Of a stretch of 64,000 bases of DNA, positions 17,531 through 27,366 are shown one piece after another; within the stretch, counting starts at the first letter, position 1, and each line of letters begins with the position of its first letter. A program made the position numbers and the translations under genes. The stretch covers positions 1 through 64,000 of the forward strand of contig NZ_JACMYO010000019.1 in assembly GCF_020889685.1 (NCBI RefSeq). The letters run 5' to 3'. This DNA comes from Bradyrhizobium oropedii (GTDB taxonomy: Bacteria > Pseudomonadota > Alphaproteobacteria > Rhizobiales > Xanthobacteraceae). Under the pieces are notes generated by a model. That model saw only the letters and a program-made list of their open reading frames with translations, made no database searches and was not told where the DNA came from.

Positions 17531-18436
17531 TTAGGGCTTCTTCAAGCTCTTCACCAGGCCACCAAGGATCTCGTTGATGCGCGCAGGCGGCAGCAGAGCC
17601 GTCATGTTTAGCCGGATCGCCAGTTGACCCTGATCCGACCTGAACGAGGCGTCTACAACCGTCGGATTGAGATCGGCATACTCTTTCGGAACGGAAATCG
17701 TCAGTCTGTTGGGATCGATCGCCCGTTCCAGAGCCTTCTTGGCCTGATCGTTGATGTTGATGCCGGCAATGCTGAGAAGCCCGTTTGTTATGAAGACAAA
17801 CTGCCCGCCGAGCTTCACGTTCGGTTCGCCCAAGACCAAGCCGAGCGACGCATCTCCGGTCTTTTGGAGGTTGACCGGCAGTGTGGCTTCGAATGGCTGG
17901 GTGAAACTCTTGTTCTTGATCGGGCTTCCGGGCCGGGTCTTGGGGCAGCCAAACACGTAGTGGCCCCCGAACGGGAGGTCACCCCGGCAGCCCGTTGAGT
18001 CCCAGTACGTCTCCGGCACGGGATTTTCAAGGCAGGTCCAGCCGTCGACGTCACCCGATAGCGCGATCACCGCCGTGTCACCTTCAGCCTTCAACGTGCG
18101 ATCGGTCAGGCTGACGACAGGATTGACCAATGTGAAGCTTTTGCAATTGTCACGTGGCAGCGGCAACGTACCGACGATCTGGGCAAATTTCTGCTGCAAA
18201 TCGACAAGGCTGGCATCGAGGACAAGCGACAGTTGCAGACCGTCGGCTTTCGTCTCGACCGCAAAATTCATGGTAACCGACGTGTTGACCGTAATGCCTT
18301 GCACGTCCTGGCTAAGAACGATCGGGCCGACAGCTATTCGATCACTTTGCGCGGCCGCGGGAGCATTGGCCGGAGCGGTCTCGGCGATCGCCGCCGTGCA
18401 CAGAGCAAACCAAAACACGATCAGCAGGCCACGCAC
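17531..18436 (-). CDS. Exported hypothetical protein
   Basis: A 301-residue protein with a GTG start behind GAGGTG. The N-terminus MRGLLIVFWFALCTAAIAET is a clear signal peptide with cleavage likely after AIA. The mature part is beta-rich (NTSVTMNFAVETKADGLQLS) with four cysteines in a central stretch (TCLENP, GCRGDL, FGCPKT) that could form disulphides in the periplasm. No family was recognised. It is divergent from the membrane protein at 18610, with a 173-bp gap. Confidence 0.65.
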   Translation of the reverse strand: MRGLLIVFWFALCTAAIAETAPANAPAAAQSDRIAVGPIVLSQDVQGITVNTSVTMNFAVETKADGLQLSLVLDASLVDLQQKFAQIVGTLPLPRDNCKSFTLVNPVVSLTDRTLKAEGDTAVIALSGDVDGWTCLENPVPETYWDSTGCRGDLPFGGHYVFGCPKTRPGSPIKNKSFTQPFEATLPVNLQKTGDASLGLVLGEPNVKLGGQFVFITNGLLSIAGININDQAKKALERAIDPNRLTISVPKEYADLNPTVVDASFRSDQGQLAIRLNMTALLPPARINEILGGLVKSLKKP

Positions 18437-18609
18437 GCCGCACCTCTTCGGTCAGATCCTGCTTGAACATAACGAAGAACGTTTGGGCATTCAACCAGTG
18501 CGTTTACGCACCTTTAAGTTCCCGTGTCAACAGTTTTGGGCCTTTTCTCGAGGCGGCGGATTTGCCAAATTGACGAAGGTCGCACGACACAGGTTATGAA
18601 ATCACACCC

Positions 18610-19230
18610 ATGCTTCCTCTTGCAAAATTCTGGACTTGGCTCGGCAACTACTACGTTCCGCTCGCCGTTGCGTGGGGCTATTTTGTCCGCAACGGCCCTG
18701 ATCAAGGCGTAAAAATCTCCAGAGCCTATTGGGGGCTTGGCGTCTCGCTGCTGGTGGGAGTCCTGCTGATATCGACACTGACGCTTTACATAAAGGAAGC
18801 ACGCAAGGCCAAGGCAGTCGCCATCCCCCCTAACACCACGTTCGAAAGCGACACTGACCGCAACCTCGTCATCTCTTGGGGCTGCGCTGTGACGTACATG
18901 GTCAGCCTGATCACCGCGCTGATCGTCTTTGGCAACATGTACGCGGACAGCAAGATCCACGAATGGGAAAAGAGATCCCCTTTGGTCGAGTCGTTCTGGG
19001 GAAGCCGCGTAGAAGCATTCACTCGAACTTGCGACAAAAGCTCCTGCTATGCCATGGGAAATCGGTTCGCAGCCGACGGCAAGCCGTTGGAATATGTCGA
19101 TCAATATCTGCCGTACGTCACCGATCCAGCGCTGGCAGTGTTGGGTCTGCTCCTGTTTGTTTCGATCATTGCCTCACTGCTCGCAATTTTTCGCAAAGCT
19201 TCACCCGCGCCCGAAGCGAACGATTACTAG
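18610..19230 (+). CDS. Membrane protein of unknown function
   Basis: A 206-residue protein with about three transmembrane helices: residues ~40-60 (YWGLGVSLLVGVLLISTLTL), ~92-112 (VISWGCAVTYMVSLITALIV) and ~178-197 (ALAVLGLLLFVSIIASLLAI). Between the last two lies a ~65-residue soluble loop with a pair of cysteines (FTRTCDKSSCYA). No family was recognised. Its position between two exported proteins of unknown role hints at a shared envelope function. Confidence 0.65.
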   Translation: MLPLAKFWTWLGNYYVPLAVAWGYFVRNGPDQGVKISRAYWGLGVSLLVGVLLISTLTLYIKEARKAKAVAIPPNTTFESDTDRNLVISWGCAVTYMVSLITALIVFGNMYADSKIHEWEKRSPLVESFWGSRVEAFTRTCDKSSCYAMGNRFAADGKPLEYVDQYLPYVTDPALAVLGLLLFVSIIASLLAIFRKASPAPEANDY

Positions 19231-19330
19231 GCTCCTCGTTAAGGAGGACGTGCGTTGTGTTTCCCCGGGACGAGGTCTGGAAGATGATACGTACGAAGCA
19301 GATCAGAATCCCCGCCGGATCTTTGAGACT

Positions 19331-21919
19331 CTACCACCCGAAAACGCGACCGATGTCTCTGCCCAATTTGGGGATGAATGCGTTCTCCCCGCCCAAAGGC
19401 GTCGCCCACGTCACGTCCTTGATTTCGATTCCTGCGACATTCTTCAGGAACTTGACCGCTTCATTGTTTTCGCCAGGCCCCTTTGTGATGTCGTGAATTG
19501 CGTTGTTGACTGCCACGACAATGGAATTCCCCGGGCCGAAGCAACCCGATCCCCCAATGCCCTTTGAAAAACATTTGCCAAATTCGTTGAATGTCAGCCA
19601 GCCTGCCGTGCAAGCCGCCGCCGTGACCGGCACTCCTCCAGATGACGCCGCACATTGCGCCGCGATCATCCATTCCTGATTCATTTTTGGCCCTGCCGCA
19701 CAAAGCGCCATGCCCGCATAACTGCCGGACTGTGTAGCGCAATTGAGCAAGCGCCGTTCCTCCTCACCGAGGAACGAGCCGGCGATGCACCCCCCAAAAG
19801 CCTGCGCGTTGTTCGATTGCGACGCACAAGCTAGTGCCTGACGGACCTTGGGATCCTTGACGAAGGACTGTGTGCAGGTCGCGATCAGATCGACGGCTGC
19901 CTTGCCGTTCGTGATGCACCGGATCGCAGTCAAGGTGTCCCGGATGGCAGGCTTCTCATTCGCAATACAGCTCAGCACGTTTTCCCTGTCGCCGGAATAT
20001 CTCGGAAAGCAGGATGACGGCCCCTGCAGTCCTTTTGCGAAGCAGCTCGCCTGCCACCCGTCGGAGCCGGAAGCCTTTCTTAAACAATCCAGGTCCGCCG
20101 AGCTCAGATTTGCGTCGGCCAGGTTTCCGCAGCTGAGCAGCGCCGAAGCACCCGATTGCGCAGCCCTGAGGCATCGGACCATCGCAAGCGTGGATTGCGC
20201 ATTAGGCAAATATTCTGCGCATTGGAGTTTGTCGGCGCCGCGCTCGTTGAGGCATTTGCCAAGCTTGATCGCCGAGTCATCGAGACTGACGCCCACACAG
20301 GCCGACGCTGCTTCGGCCGCATTTGTATGCTTTGATAGGCAATCCTTTGCTTCGACCCAGGCTTTGGAAGCGCCGGCGTTGACGCAGCTGAGAGGATCAC
20401 CCCTTGCGCTGCTCAAACATTCGATTTGTGCGCGCCGCACGCCCGCCGACTGCAACAGGCAATTTGCGAGTTCGCCACTTTGGGCTTTCTGATCGCATGT
20501 CGATATCGCGTTCGCGCTCCTGACAATACCGATCGCGCAGTCGACATACCCCTTCTCGTCCTTCTTGTGGTCATCGAGACACTTGTTCACCTGATCCATG
20601 TTCGGCAGCGTCAATTGAACATTGAGCGGCGTGTTCCAATCAAGTTTTTGACTGGTCAGATAGGCCGAGGCTGAAAGCGCCCCGAATCCGAGCTCGCAAA
20701 CCCCGCGCTTCACGCAGCTCTGAAGCACCTGTGGCGTCACCACGCTACCGGAGCATGCGTACATCTCGAGGATCGTGCGCGCGTCCTGGGCGAGGCATTT
20801 CAAAACAACCTCACGCAATCCAATCGGCTTCCAATCCGCCGGTGGCTTAAACGGCTCCGGCATCTGCCAAACGCGAACGTCAGCGCCCATCCCGAGCCAT
20901 TTGGCGAGTTCGGCGGCTTTCTCGGCCCGCTCCTTGTCTGTGTATGAGGCGATCATAATTTCCCACTTTCCCGTCTCGTTGAAAGGGGGAAAGAGATCGA
21001 ACTGGATCGACTTGTAGTTCGACAGCAGCGAATTCAGCAGACCATTGATCTCGCTGCGGCTCGCGGCAGACCGAACGATCGTGAAATAGGACGACGCCAG
21101 CGTGACCTCGCTGGGCTGATCGTTCAATCGGCCAGAGAGCATGGATGACGCCGTCGCCTTGTCGCTCAGCAGAGCGTCATACGTTTTGCCGTTACAGACG
21201 ATCGTTCGGGCGGCGTCGGTTGAGATGGTGCACGGATTCCAGTCAGTGTCTTCGACGAGGTACTCTGGAGCCAGCCAGACGTCTGGCAGCGCCGATATCG
21301 CCAGCGCTCTGGCCAGGTCGCGCGCCCTTGTTGCCGTGCCGACGGGAACATAGGATGCGAAGGAGAGCAGCCATTGCCCGTTCGCACCGCGCGGCGGGTA
21401 GAGCTCGAAGCTCTCGTACGGGTAACTGTATCGCGCCTGTGCGAATGCGTTGATGGCATCGGTAGGATTTTCGTGTCGCGACAATATTGTGAAATAGCGC
21501 CGCGCGCTGCGGGCGCCTTGGCGACTCTGAAGCCTCTCGTTCTGAGGCGTCACTTCCTTACCAAGCTTCGAGATCCTCGCGACATATTCCCGCGTCAAGC
21601 AGGGCCTAGCCGTCAGCGCGTAATCGGGGCTCACCCAGCGCCACAGGTCGCATCGGGTCGAAAGACCTGCCTCCCAGGCAGCCTGCTCGTCGACCAGTCT
21701 GCTTCGAGGCGCGCCCTGCAGCGCAGCTAGTGCTCGCCGATAGACCGATGTGGTCTCGCTGGCCAGGACACTCAACTCGCCATCGAAGCAGACAATATGC
21801 GCTGGCGATGATGTTAGGCTGGTAGAGCAATCCGAGTTCTTCGCCAACTGCGCGGACGCACCGCCGGCCTGCGAGATCCATAGCAGGCCCGCCAGCACGA
21901 TCGCTAAGACAGCGCGCAT
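19331..21919 (-). CDS. Large exported cysteine-rich protein with SPOR-like repeats
   Basis: The frame opens at 22003, but the ATG at 21919 starts a standard signal peptide (MRAVLAIVLAGLLWISQAGG, cleaved near ASA-Q), giving 862 residues. Mature residues ~10-100 resemble the LprI/DUF1311 type (CFDGELSVLASETTSVYRRA). Next come two ~90-residue modules, each starting YFTI and ending in a tryptophan-rich W-x-P/W-x-P element, similar to SPOR domains that bind denuded peptidoglycan. The second half (~370-790) holds many short cysteine-containing helical repeats of the form AxxCL-x(n)-AxxC. It is probably periplasmic; the function is unknown. Confidence 0.65.
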   Translation of the reverse strand: MRAVLAIVLAGLLWISQAGGASAQLAKNSDCSTSLTSSPAHIVCFDGELSVLASETTSVYRRALAALQGAPRSRLVDEQAAWEAGLSTRCDLWRWVSPDYALTARPCLTREYVARISKLGKEVTPQNERLQSRQGARSARRYFTILSRHENPTDAINAFAQARYSYPYESFELYPPRGANGQWLLSFASYVPVGTATRARDLARALAISALPDVWLAPEYLVEDTDWNPCTISTDAARTIVCNGKTYDALLSDKATASSMLSGRLNDQPSEVTLASSYFTIVRSAASRSEINGLLNSLLSNYKSIQFDLFPPFNETGKWEIMIASYTDKERAEKAAELAKWLGMGADVRVWQMPEPFKPPADWKPIGLREVVLKCLAQDARTILEMYACSGSVVTPQVLQSCVKRGVCELGFGALSASAYLTSQKLDWNTPLNVQLTLPNMDQVNKCLDDHKKDEKGYVDCAIGIVRSANAISTCDQKAQSGELANCLLQSAGVRRAQIECLSSARGDPLSCVNAGASKAWVEAKDCLSKHTNAAEAASACVGVSLDDSAIKLGKCLNERGADKLQCAEYLPNAQSTLAMVRCLRAAQSGASALLSCGNLADANLSSADLDCLRKASGSDGWQASCFAKGLQGPSSCFPRYSGDRENVLSCIANEKPAIRDTLTAIRCITNGKAAVDLIATCTQSFVKDPKVRQALACASQSNNAQAFGGCIAGSFLGEEERRLLNCATQSGSYAGMALCAAGPKMNQEWMIAAQCAASSGGVPVTAAACTAGWLTFNEFGKCFSKGIGGSGCFGPGNSIVVAVNNAIHDITKGPGENNEAVKFLKNVAGIEIKDVTWATPLGGENAFIPKLGRDIGRVFGW

Positions 21920-22199
21920 AGCTCCGTGGGCTCTGATAGTCAGAAGCAAGAACGCGAAGCGTCCTAAAACACGCCCTAATGGGGCGGCTGGCGATACGAA
22001 CATAAAAACCCCTCGACGAAATAAGCGCTTCTTTAAGAGGGACAGTGCAATACGTTTCGACCTCTACGTGCAACACGTAGAAAAGCATAGTGAACAACAT
22101 TACTCGCATTTGTTGCGTCGTTGCAACATCGAAGAGTCTTCCGTCCTAACTGGACGGCAACCCATCCACGCAACACAACATCCCGAAAAGAGAACTGAA

Positions 22200-22718
22200 A
22201 TGATAGCTGGACTCAAAACTCCGAAGGAGTTTCTCACGCACGTGGTCGATCCGGACATGAAGTCATTTGCGGGACCCGGACTGACGGAGCTGCGGCTGGC
22301 CTATCACGCGTGCAATTCGCTTCTCTCGCTCAGCGACTGGGTGATCGAAACGCACCAGGGCAAGCGCTGGACCTATCGGGGCGCGCCTCGTCCGGCCATC
22401 CCTTCAGGCAAGAAAGACTTCCTAAAGCAGCTTTGCGAGCTGGAACCTCATTTCGCGATTGTTGCGGATATCGCCAACGCAACAAAGCACCTGGTGCTCA
22501 ATCAGAGGCGGACGGCGCTGGAAGGTGCGCCCGACATACAGGTCCGACTGAGCGGCGGCTTCGATCCCCGCAGCCACGGCATGGGCGGCGGCGCGTTATA
22601 TTCGCTACCTCGCCTGAGAATCCTTGTCCGCAATGGGCAGGACTACGTCGACGTGCGGATGGCTGCCGGAAGAGTACATGAACTTTGGAAGGAGCTGATC
22701 GAGGAAAACGGCTGGTGA
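22200..22718 (+). CDS. Hypothetical protein
   Basis: A 172-residue soluble protein starting MIAGLKTPKEFLTHVVDPDM; the frame is open upstream, but the ATG at 22200 is the first start that gives a globular sequence. It contains AYHACNSLLSLSDWVIETHQ and a later FAIVADIANATKHLVLNQRR helix. No family was recognised. Its pattern (a helical protein with a conserved D-x-N-x-x-KH) resembles several small uncharacterised defence-region proteins, but no function can be given. Confidence 0.6.
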   Translation: MIAGLKTPKEFLTHVVDPDMKSFAGPGLTELRLAYHACNSLLSLSDWVIETHQGKRWTYRGAPRPAIPSGKKDFLKQLCELEPHFAIVADIANATKHLVLNQRRTALEGAPDIQVRLSGGFDPRSHGMGGGALYSLPRLRILVRNGQDYVDVRMAAGRVHELWKELIEENGW

Positions 22719-23030
22719 ACGATCTCAAGCTCGACATCAGCTGAATGGCGTCGCAATCCATCCGCCAGTGCCGCATTCTCTCCGACCCGCGTCCCGAGGT
22801 TGGCCCGAAAGCCAGGGGACAATGTGTGCGCAGCGCCGGTCATGCAGCCCCGCAGGACGGCTGCTCAAAGGATTCGAATGCGGCAGAACAGTCGTCGGCG
22901 CACGAAGGACTCGATTACAGCGATGAGCTGATTTGAGCCGGTTTGTACGGCGGTTGTATGAAAATCGAGAGCGGGCGGAAAAATCGGCGTCCAAAACACA
23001 CGCAATCGACTGTTTTGATAGAAATCGATT
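22719..23030. other. Intergenic region without a supported gene
   Basis: No coding frame of credible composition was found here. The stretch ends at the tRNA-Gly 3' fragment and is probably decayed island-end DNA. Confidence 0.45.
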
Positions 23031-23079
23031 TGGAGCGGGTGAAGGGAATCGAACCCTCGTGTTCAGCTTGGAAGGCTGA
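23031..23079 (-). other. 3' half of tRNA-Gly(TCC); attachment-site remnant
   Basis: Read on the minus strand, this gives an anticodon arm TCAGC-CTTCCAA-GCTGA (anticodon TCC), a T arm GAGGG-TTCGATT-CCCTT, the 3' acceptor strand ACCCGC, discriminator T and CCA. The D arm and 5' acceptor strand are absent: sequence upstream of the anticodon stem (about 23080-23090) stops matching. Such 3' halves are what integrases of the tyrosine-recombinase type leave when an island inserts into a tRNA gene. The intact tRNA-Gly would lie outside this window. Confidence 0.8.
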
Positions 23080-23189
23080 TGCTGCCCTCGGACTCTTGCA
23101 ATATCAGCTGCTGGTCACACCTGAATTCCAAGCATGGTCCATATGGCAATCTGGGTCGCGTCCGGCAGTTCGATGCGAAGGACATGGCC

Positions 23190-24602
23190 TCAACATGCGA
23201 CAAGGCGAAGATTGTTTGTCGCTCCTGTAAGTCCAAACGGCACCCCAGAGACGACGACAGCTAGGTCGCCCGATCTAACAAAGCCTTCACGGTGCGCGGC
23301 TGCTGTGGCGATCTGCGTCATCTCCTTATAGCCGGAAGGATCGCTGGACACGGCGCTGTGCACTCCCCACGACAAGCACAAGCGCCGAGCCACCCTCTCA
23401 TCCGGAGTAAGGGCGAGGATCGGCACTGGCGGCCGGCTGCGCGAAATCCGAGCGGCCGTCGTCCCGCCTGCCGTGAAGCCGATGATGACCTTGGCGCCAA
23501 TGGTAGCGGCAAGATCTGCGCCTGCAGCCGCGACGGCATGCGAAGGGGTGCTCTCCACGTCAGCTCGAGAAGCCTCGATCAGCGGCCGATAGAGGTGATG
23601 CCGCTCCGTACTTTTGATGATGCGATCCATCATGGCGACCGATTCGATCGGATACGCCCCGCTTGCCGATTCAGCAGACAGCATCACTGCATCGGCTCCA
23701 TCATAGATGGCGGTCGCGACATCTGAGGTTTCCGCGCGCGTCGGCGTTGGCCCTGCCACCATGGAATCCAACATTTGCGTTGCGACGATGACGGGTTTTC
23801 CGGCACGCCGACAGGCGCGCACGAGCTCCTTTTGCCGGCCAGGCACCTCCTCGGGCGGGATTTCGACGCCAAGATCACCGCGCGCGACCATAACGCCGTC
23901 TGACAAGCTGATGATGTCGTCGATGCGATCGAGCGCCATCGGCGTCTCGAATTTCGCAATCAGACCTGCTGCCTCTCCGATCAGGGCGCGCGCCTCGATC
24001 AGGTCGGACGGTTTCTGAACAAAGGACAATGCGACCCAGTCGACCCCGAGATCAATGCCGAACGCGAGGTCGGTCCGATCTTTTTTGGTGAGCGGAGATA
24101 AGTCGAGCACCGCCCCCGGCACGTTGAACCCCTTGTGGTCCGAGATCGGGCCCCCAACCGCCACTTGCGCAACGATTTCTCCATCTCCTGGCTCGGTGAC
24201 CCTCAAGCGCACCCGGCCATCATCAATGAGAAGTTCTTGTCCGGGATGGACGGCTGCAAAAATCTCCGGATGAGGCAAGGGTATCGATTGCTTTGTTCCT
24301 TTGGCTCCATCGATCACAAAGCGGACCGTTTCACCAGCACGCAAAACCAGCCTGCCTTCTTCAAGGGAGCCGATGCGGAGCTTTGGACCTTGGAGATCCT
24401 GCAGGATGCCTATCGGCCGGCCGAATTCCCGCTCGAGTTCACGGATACACACATAGACCTTGGCATGGTCTTCATGGGTTCCGTGACTGAAGTTTAGCCG
24501 AAAGATATCTGCCCCGGAAAGGTACAGAGCACGTATCTTCTCAAGTCCGGCACTTGCCGGGCCGACGGTTGCCACGATCTTGGCGTGACGCGAGCGACGC
24601 AA
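23190..24602 (-). CDS. pyk: Pyruvate kinase
   Basis: A 470-residue enzyme that converts phosphoenolpyruvate and ADP to pyruvate and ATP in the cytosol. Signature elements are all present: KIVATVGPAS, FRLNFSHG, LQDLQGPKLRIG, IAKFETPMALDRID with the catalytic lysine, the metal-binding GDLGVEIP, ATQMLDSM, and PTRAETSDVATAIYDGADAV. The length is normal. It is more divergent in its N-terminal loop than a housekeeping pyk would be and sits next to a tRNA fragment and catabolic genes, so it may be an accessory copy. An Lrp-type regulator is encoded just upstream on the same strand. Confidence 0.95.
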   Translation of the reverse strand: MRRSRHAKIVATVGPASAGLEKIRALYLSGADIFRLNFSHGTHEDHAKVYVCIRELEREFGRPIGILQDLQGPKLRIGSLEEGRLVLRAGETVRFVIDGAKGTKQSIPLPHPEIFAAVHPGQELLIDDGRVRLRVTEPGDGEIVAQVAVGGPISDHKGFNVPGAVLDLSPLTKKDRTDLAFGIDLGVDWVALSFVQKPSDLIEARALIGEAAGLIAKFETPMALDRIDDIISLSDGVMVARGDLGVEIPPEEVPGRQKELVRACRRAGKPVIVATQMLDSMVAGPTPTRAETSDVATAIYDGADAVMLSAESASGAYPIESVAMMDRIIKSTERHHLYRPLIEASRADVESTPSHAVAAAGADLAATIGAKVIIGFTAGGTTAARISRSRPPVPILALTPDERVARRLCLSWGVHSAVSSDPSGYKEMTQIATAAAHREGFVRSGDLAVVVSGVPFGLTGATNNLRLVAC

Positions 24603-24717
24603 CGTATCCCTCCATGTGAAAAAATGCGATAGATCTAGCGCTAAAGTCCAAAGCAGTGGCTTAAGGACCGCGTTCGACGGCGGTTGAGCAAGCCAACGTC
24701 CTCTTCGTCAGTCGCGC

Positions 24718-25194
24718 TCAACACCATGCGATGGAAGCTATTGGCAAAGTGAATCCTGCTTTGAATCGATCCATGACAACCATTGTTTCAATGCGCTTTA
24801 TGTCTGAACCTTCGTCGGTAAGACGCCGGGCAAACCGCTCGTAATCTTCCATATCGTTTACGGTAACTAGCAAGACGACGTCGGCTAGACCCGTAACGTA
24901 GAACGCGCTCATCACCTCGGGCATCTTGCGAATTTGTCGCTTTAGGCGATCAACGGTGTCGGCACGCGCGCGCTCTAACGAAATCAGGACCACTGCCGTC
25001 ACATTCCGCCCAATTGCTTTTGGAGAAATGATGGAAACGTCGGCCTCTATGATACCCTTGGATCGAAGGCGCTTCAGCCGACGTTGAACTCCGGATGCGG
25101 ATAGGCCGACCTTCCCTCCAAGTTGTTCGCTACAGAGGCGATTGTCTCGTTGGACGAGATCAAGAAGACGAAAATCGATCTTGTCGAGTTGCAT
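24718..25194 (-). CDS. Lrp/AsnC-family transcriptional regulator
   Basis: A 158-residue protein if started at the ATG at 25194 (MQLDKIDFRLLDLVQRDNRL); a longer start at 25263 would add a non-conserved tail. It has the AsnC-type HTH (KVGLSASGVQRRLKRLRSKG) and a C-terminal RAM ligand-binding domain (VVLISLERARAD to FTLPIASIAW). Lrp proteins form octamers and answer amino acids or related metabolites. It precedes pyk and lies downstream of the FAD-dehydrogenase operon, all in one direction; its targets are not evident. Confidence 0.9.
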   Translation of the reverse strand: MQLDKIDFRLLDLVQRDNRLCSEQLGGKVGLSASGVQRRLKRLRSKGIIEADVSIISPKAIGRNVTAVVLISLERARADTVDRLKRQIRKMPEVMSAFYVTGLADVVLLVTVNDMEDYERFARRLTDEGSDIKRIETMVVMDRFKAGFTLPIASIAWC

Positions 25195-25557
25195 CACTGC
25201 CTCGCGGCCAACGGATTGCGATCGCCTCGGGGAAGCAGACGCCTGCGCGGCTTGTCCTGACATTTTCGATTCGTCACTACGCAGCCAAGCTGCTGAACGA
25301 TCGATTTTCTCCCGCTGTCATATGCCTTGTAACACCTATGGGACCCCAGCCCTTTGTGATACATCGAAGACAGTTGGTGCGGCGATCTCACCGTCCGCCG
25401 GGGCTTACCACCTCGAACCCGGCCGCCATCTCGAGAATGTCGCGCGTCGGGAACCCACGTCCGCTGCCGATGAGAAGGCTGTCCGGCTCCGGTTCTATCG
25501 ATGCGCGCCCCGGACCCGAACACATACTCCCCCGCCACGCACGAGTGTGGTTGACGG
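25195..25557. other. Intergenic region with possible protein relic
   Basis: On the minus strand one frame reads SLLIGSGRGFPTRDILEMAA around 25400-25470, which looks coding, but it is short, has no start and is followed by stops. No family was recognised. It may be the remains of a gene between the FAD dehydrogenase and the Lrp regulator. Confidence 0.3.
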
Positions 25558-27336
25558 TCAAGCTCCGGAAGCGACGGCTTTTTGCTCCTGATCTGCGGAA
25601 AGCACTATTGCGTTGACGGTGCGATATGCGAATACGATGGCGGGACCGATTGTTATGCCTGCCCCGGGATAAACTCCGCGCATCGGCGAAGTCATGTCGT
25701 TGCCGCAAGCGTAAATACCCTGGATTGCGTTGCCTTGTGTATCCAGGACGTTTCCGTAACTATTGGTCGCCAATCCCGTCGCCGTGCCTAGCGTTGCCGG
25801 GACGATCGGCAACGCGACAAATGGCCCGTGTTTGATTGGTCCAAGATTTGGATTTTTTCCCACGGTCGGATCGCCGAGCGTACGATTGAAGGCCGATTCC
25901 CCACGCATAAAGAGGGGGTCCCGTCCTTGGGCAGCGTGCGCGTTGTGTTCCTCGATCGTTTTTTTTAGCACAGCGGAATCCAGTCCCAGCTGCTTTGCGA
26001 GCTCCGAAATCGTTTCACCTGCCTTGATGTAGCCAAGGCGGACATATTTACCGATGCTCAACGTCCAGGGCCATGGCAGCAGGTGTCCCATGCCCCTCAA
26101 TCGCACGAACTGGTGATCGCAGATGAAGTAGAATCGCTTATCTTCTGGATATCCGTTTTCAAACATTGCCAGGCAAATATCGTGGTACGAATTCGATTCG
26201 TTGACGAAACGTCTGGCATTTGGACCGACAGCAATGACTCCAGGACGGCCGCGGTCGAGCCAGCCGTATGGGACAACCTGAGACCCCCTACCGCGTTTCA
26301 GGATTGAAACTGGGGTCCAGAAGCCGGCGGATGCGACATCTTTGTCGACGGCGGCCCCGAGCGCGGTTGCAAGCCCAATGCCGTCACCATTAACATCGGT
26401 GTGGGCCAAGGTAAGGTCGTGCTGGTGTGCACCACTGAGGTCCGCCCTCAATTGCGCGTTCCGGGCAAAGCCGCCAGTTGCGAGAACAACACCACGCGAG
26501 GCATGCACGCAGACGTCAAGGTTGATCCTCTTGACGACGGCACCCGTGACGCGCCCGCCTTCCTTGATGAGTTCGAGCGCTGGAGAGGATGGCCAAATCT
26601 CCACGCCGTACTCGCGCAGGCTCACCAGCAGCCGCGCGATCAAGGCATTCCCGCCGCTGAGCTCAGTGCCACGCCTGAAGCTGAGTCGATCCCGCGCATA
26701 GCGGCTCAGGCGAGTGAAGACGTGCTTGAGCGACACAACAGATTGGAGCGGGTTGAGAAAGCTTCTCACCTCACTTGATGAGATCATCATGCCCCCGAGC
26801 ACAAGCCGAATGGGGTCGCCAATCAAATCGAAGTCTTTGCCTAGAAGCCGCCCATCATAAGGAGCCGGACTCAGTGCCCGTCCCCTATCAGCGCCGCCAA
26901 GTTGGCTCGAGTGATAATCGGGTGTAGAGGCCAGGGTAAACTTGACGCTCGTGCCGTTCTCGAGCGCGGTCAACGCCCCTGGGCCGTCTTCAAGATAAGC
27001 ATCAATGAATTGCGCACGATAATGAACGCCAAGTTCATGCTGCAGATATGTCCTCGCATTGGCGATGGTGTCATCGATGTTAACCGCGCGCGCCTGAGCA
27101 GAACAAGGAACCCAGATCATGCCATTCGACAGGGCCGTCGTTCCGCCAAGTCGCGGAGATTTCTCGCATACAATAACGCGCAGTCCGGCCTTTGCCGCAT
27201 AGAGCGCCGCCGACAGTCCAGCCGCGCCGCTGCCGATCACGACGACATCTGTTTCCCAGTCCTGATCCGGTCTCGCCCCCCCTTTGGAGGCGAAAGCGAT
27301 CGTGTCAGGTTTAGCACGGTTATTTGGCGTGTTCAT
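25558..27336 (-). CDS. FAD-dependent dehydrogenase (ketosteroid dehydrogenase/fumarate reductase type)
   Basis: Start at ATG 27336 behind GAGG. The ~592-residue protein has the dinucleotide motif DVVVIGSGAAGLSAALYAAK near the N-terminus, GGTTALSNGMIWVPC, a central FAD stretch VVLATGGFARN, and the C-terminal GIYACGNDMTSPMRGVYPGA with TIGPAIVFAYRT. This order fits flavoproteins of the 3-ketosteroid-Delta1-dehydrogenase/FrdA superfamily, which oxidise C-C bonds next to a carbonyl; the real substrate is unknown. It is 30 bp downstream of the PEP-hydrolase-like gene and so likely part of a three-gene operon. Confidence 0.85.
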   Translation of the reverse strand: MNTPNNRAKPDTIAFASKGGARPDQDWETDVVVIGSGAAGLSAALYAAKAGLRVIVCEKSPRLGGTTALSNGMIWVPCSAQARAVNIDDTIANARTYLQHELGVHYRAQFIDAYLEDGPGALTALENGTSVKFTLASTPDYHSSQLGGADRGRALSPAPYDGRLLGKDFDLIGDPIRLVLGGMMISSSEVRSFLNPLQSVVSLKHVFTRLSRYARDRLSFRRGTELSGGNALIARLLVSLREYGVEIWPSSPALELIKEGGRVTGAVVKRINLDVCVHASRGVVLATGGFARNAQLRADLSGAHQHDLTLAHTDVNGDGIGLATALGAAVDKDVASAGFWTPVSILKRGRGSQVVPYGWLDRGRPGVIAVGPNARRFVNESNSYHDICLAMFENGYPEDKRFYFICDHQFVRLRGMGHLLPWPWTLSIGKYVRLGYIKAGETISELAKQLGLDSAVLKKTIEEHNAHAAQGRDPLFMRGESAFNRTLGDPTVGKNPNLGPIKHGPFVALPIVPATLGTATGLATNSYGNVLDTQGNAIQGIYACGNDMTSPMRGVYPGAGITIGPAIVFAYRTVNAIVLSADQEQKAVASGA

Positions 27337-27366
27337 GCGGCCTCGCTGCACGTGTTGCAGTGAACG

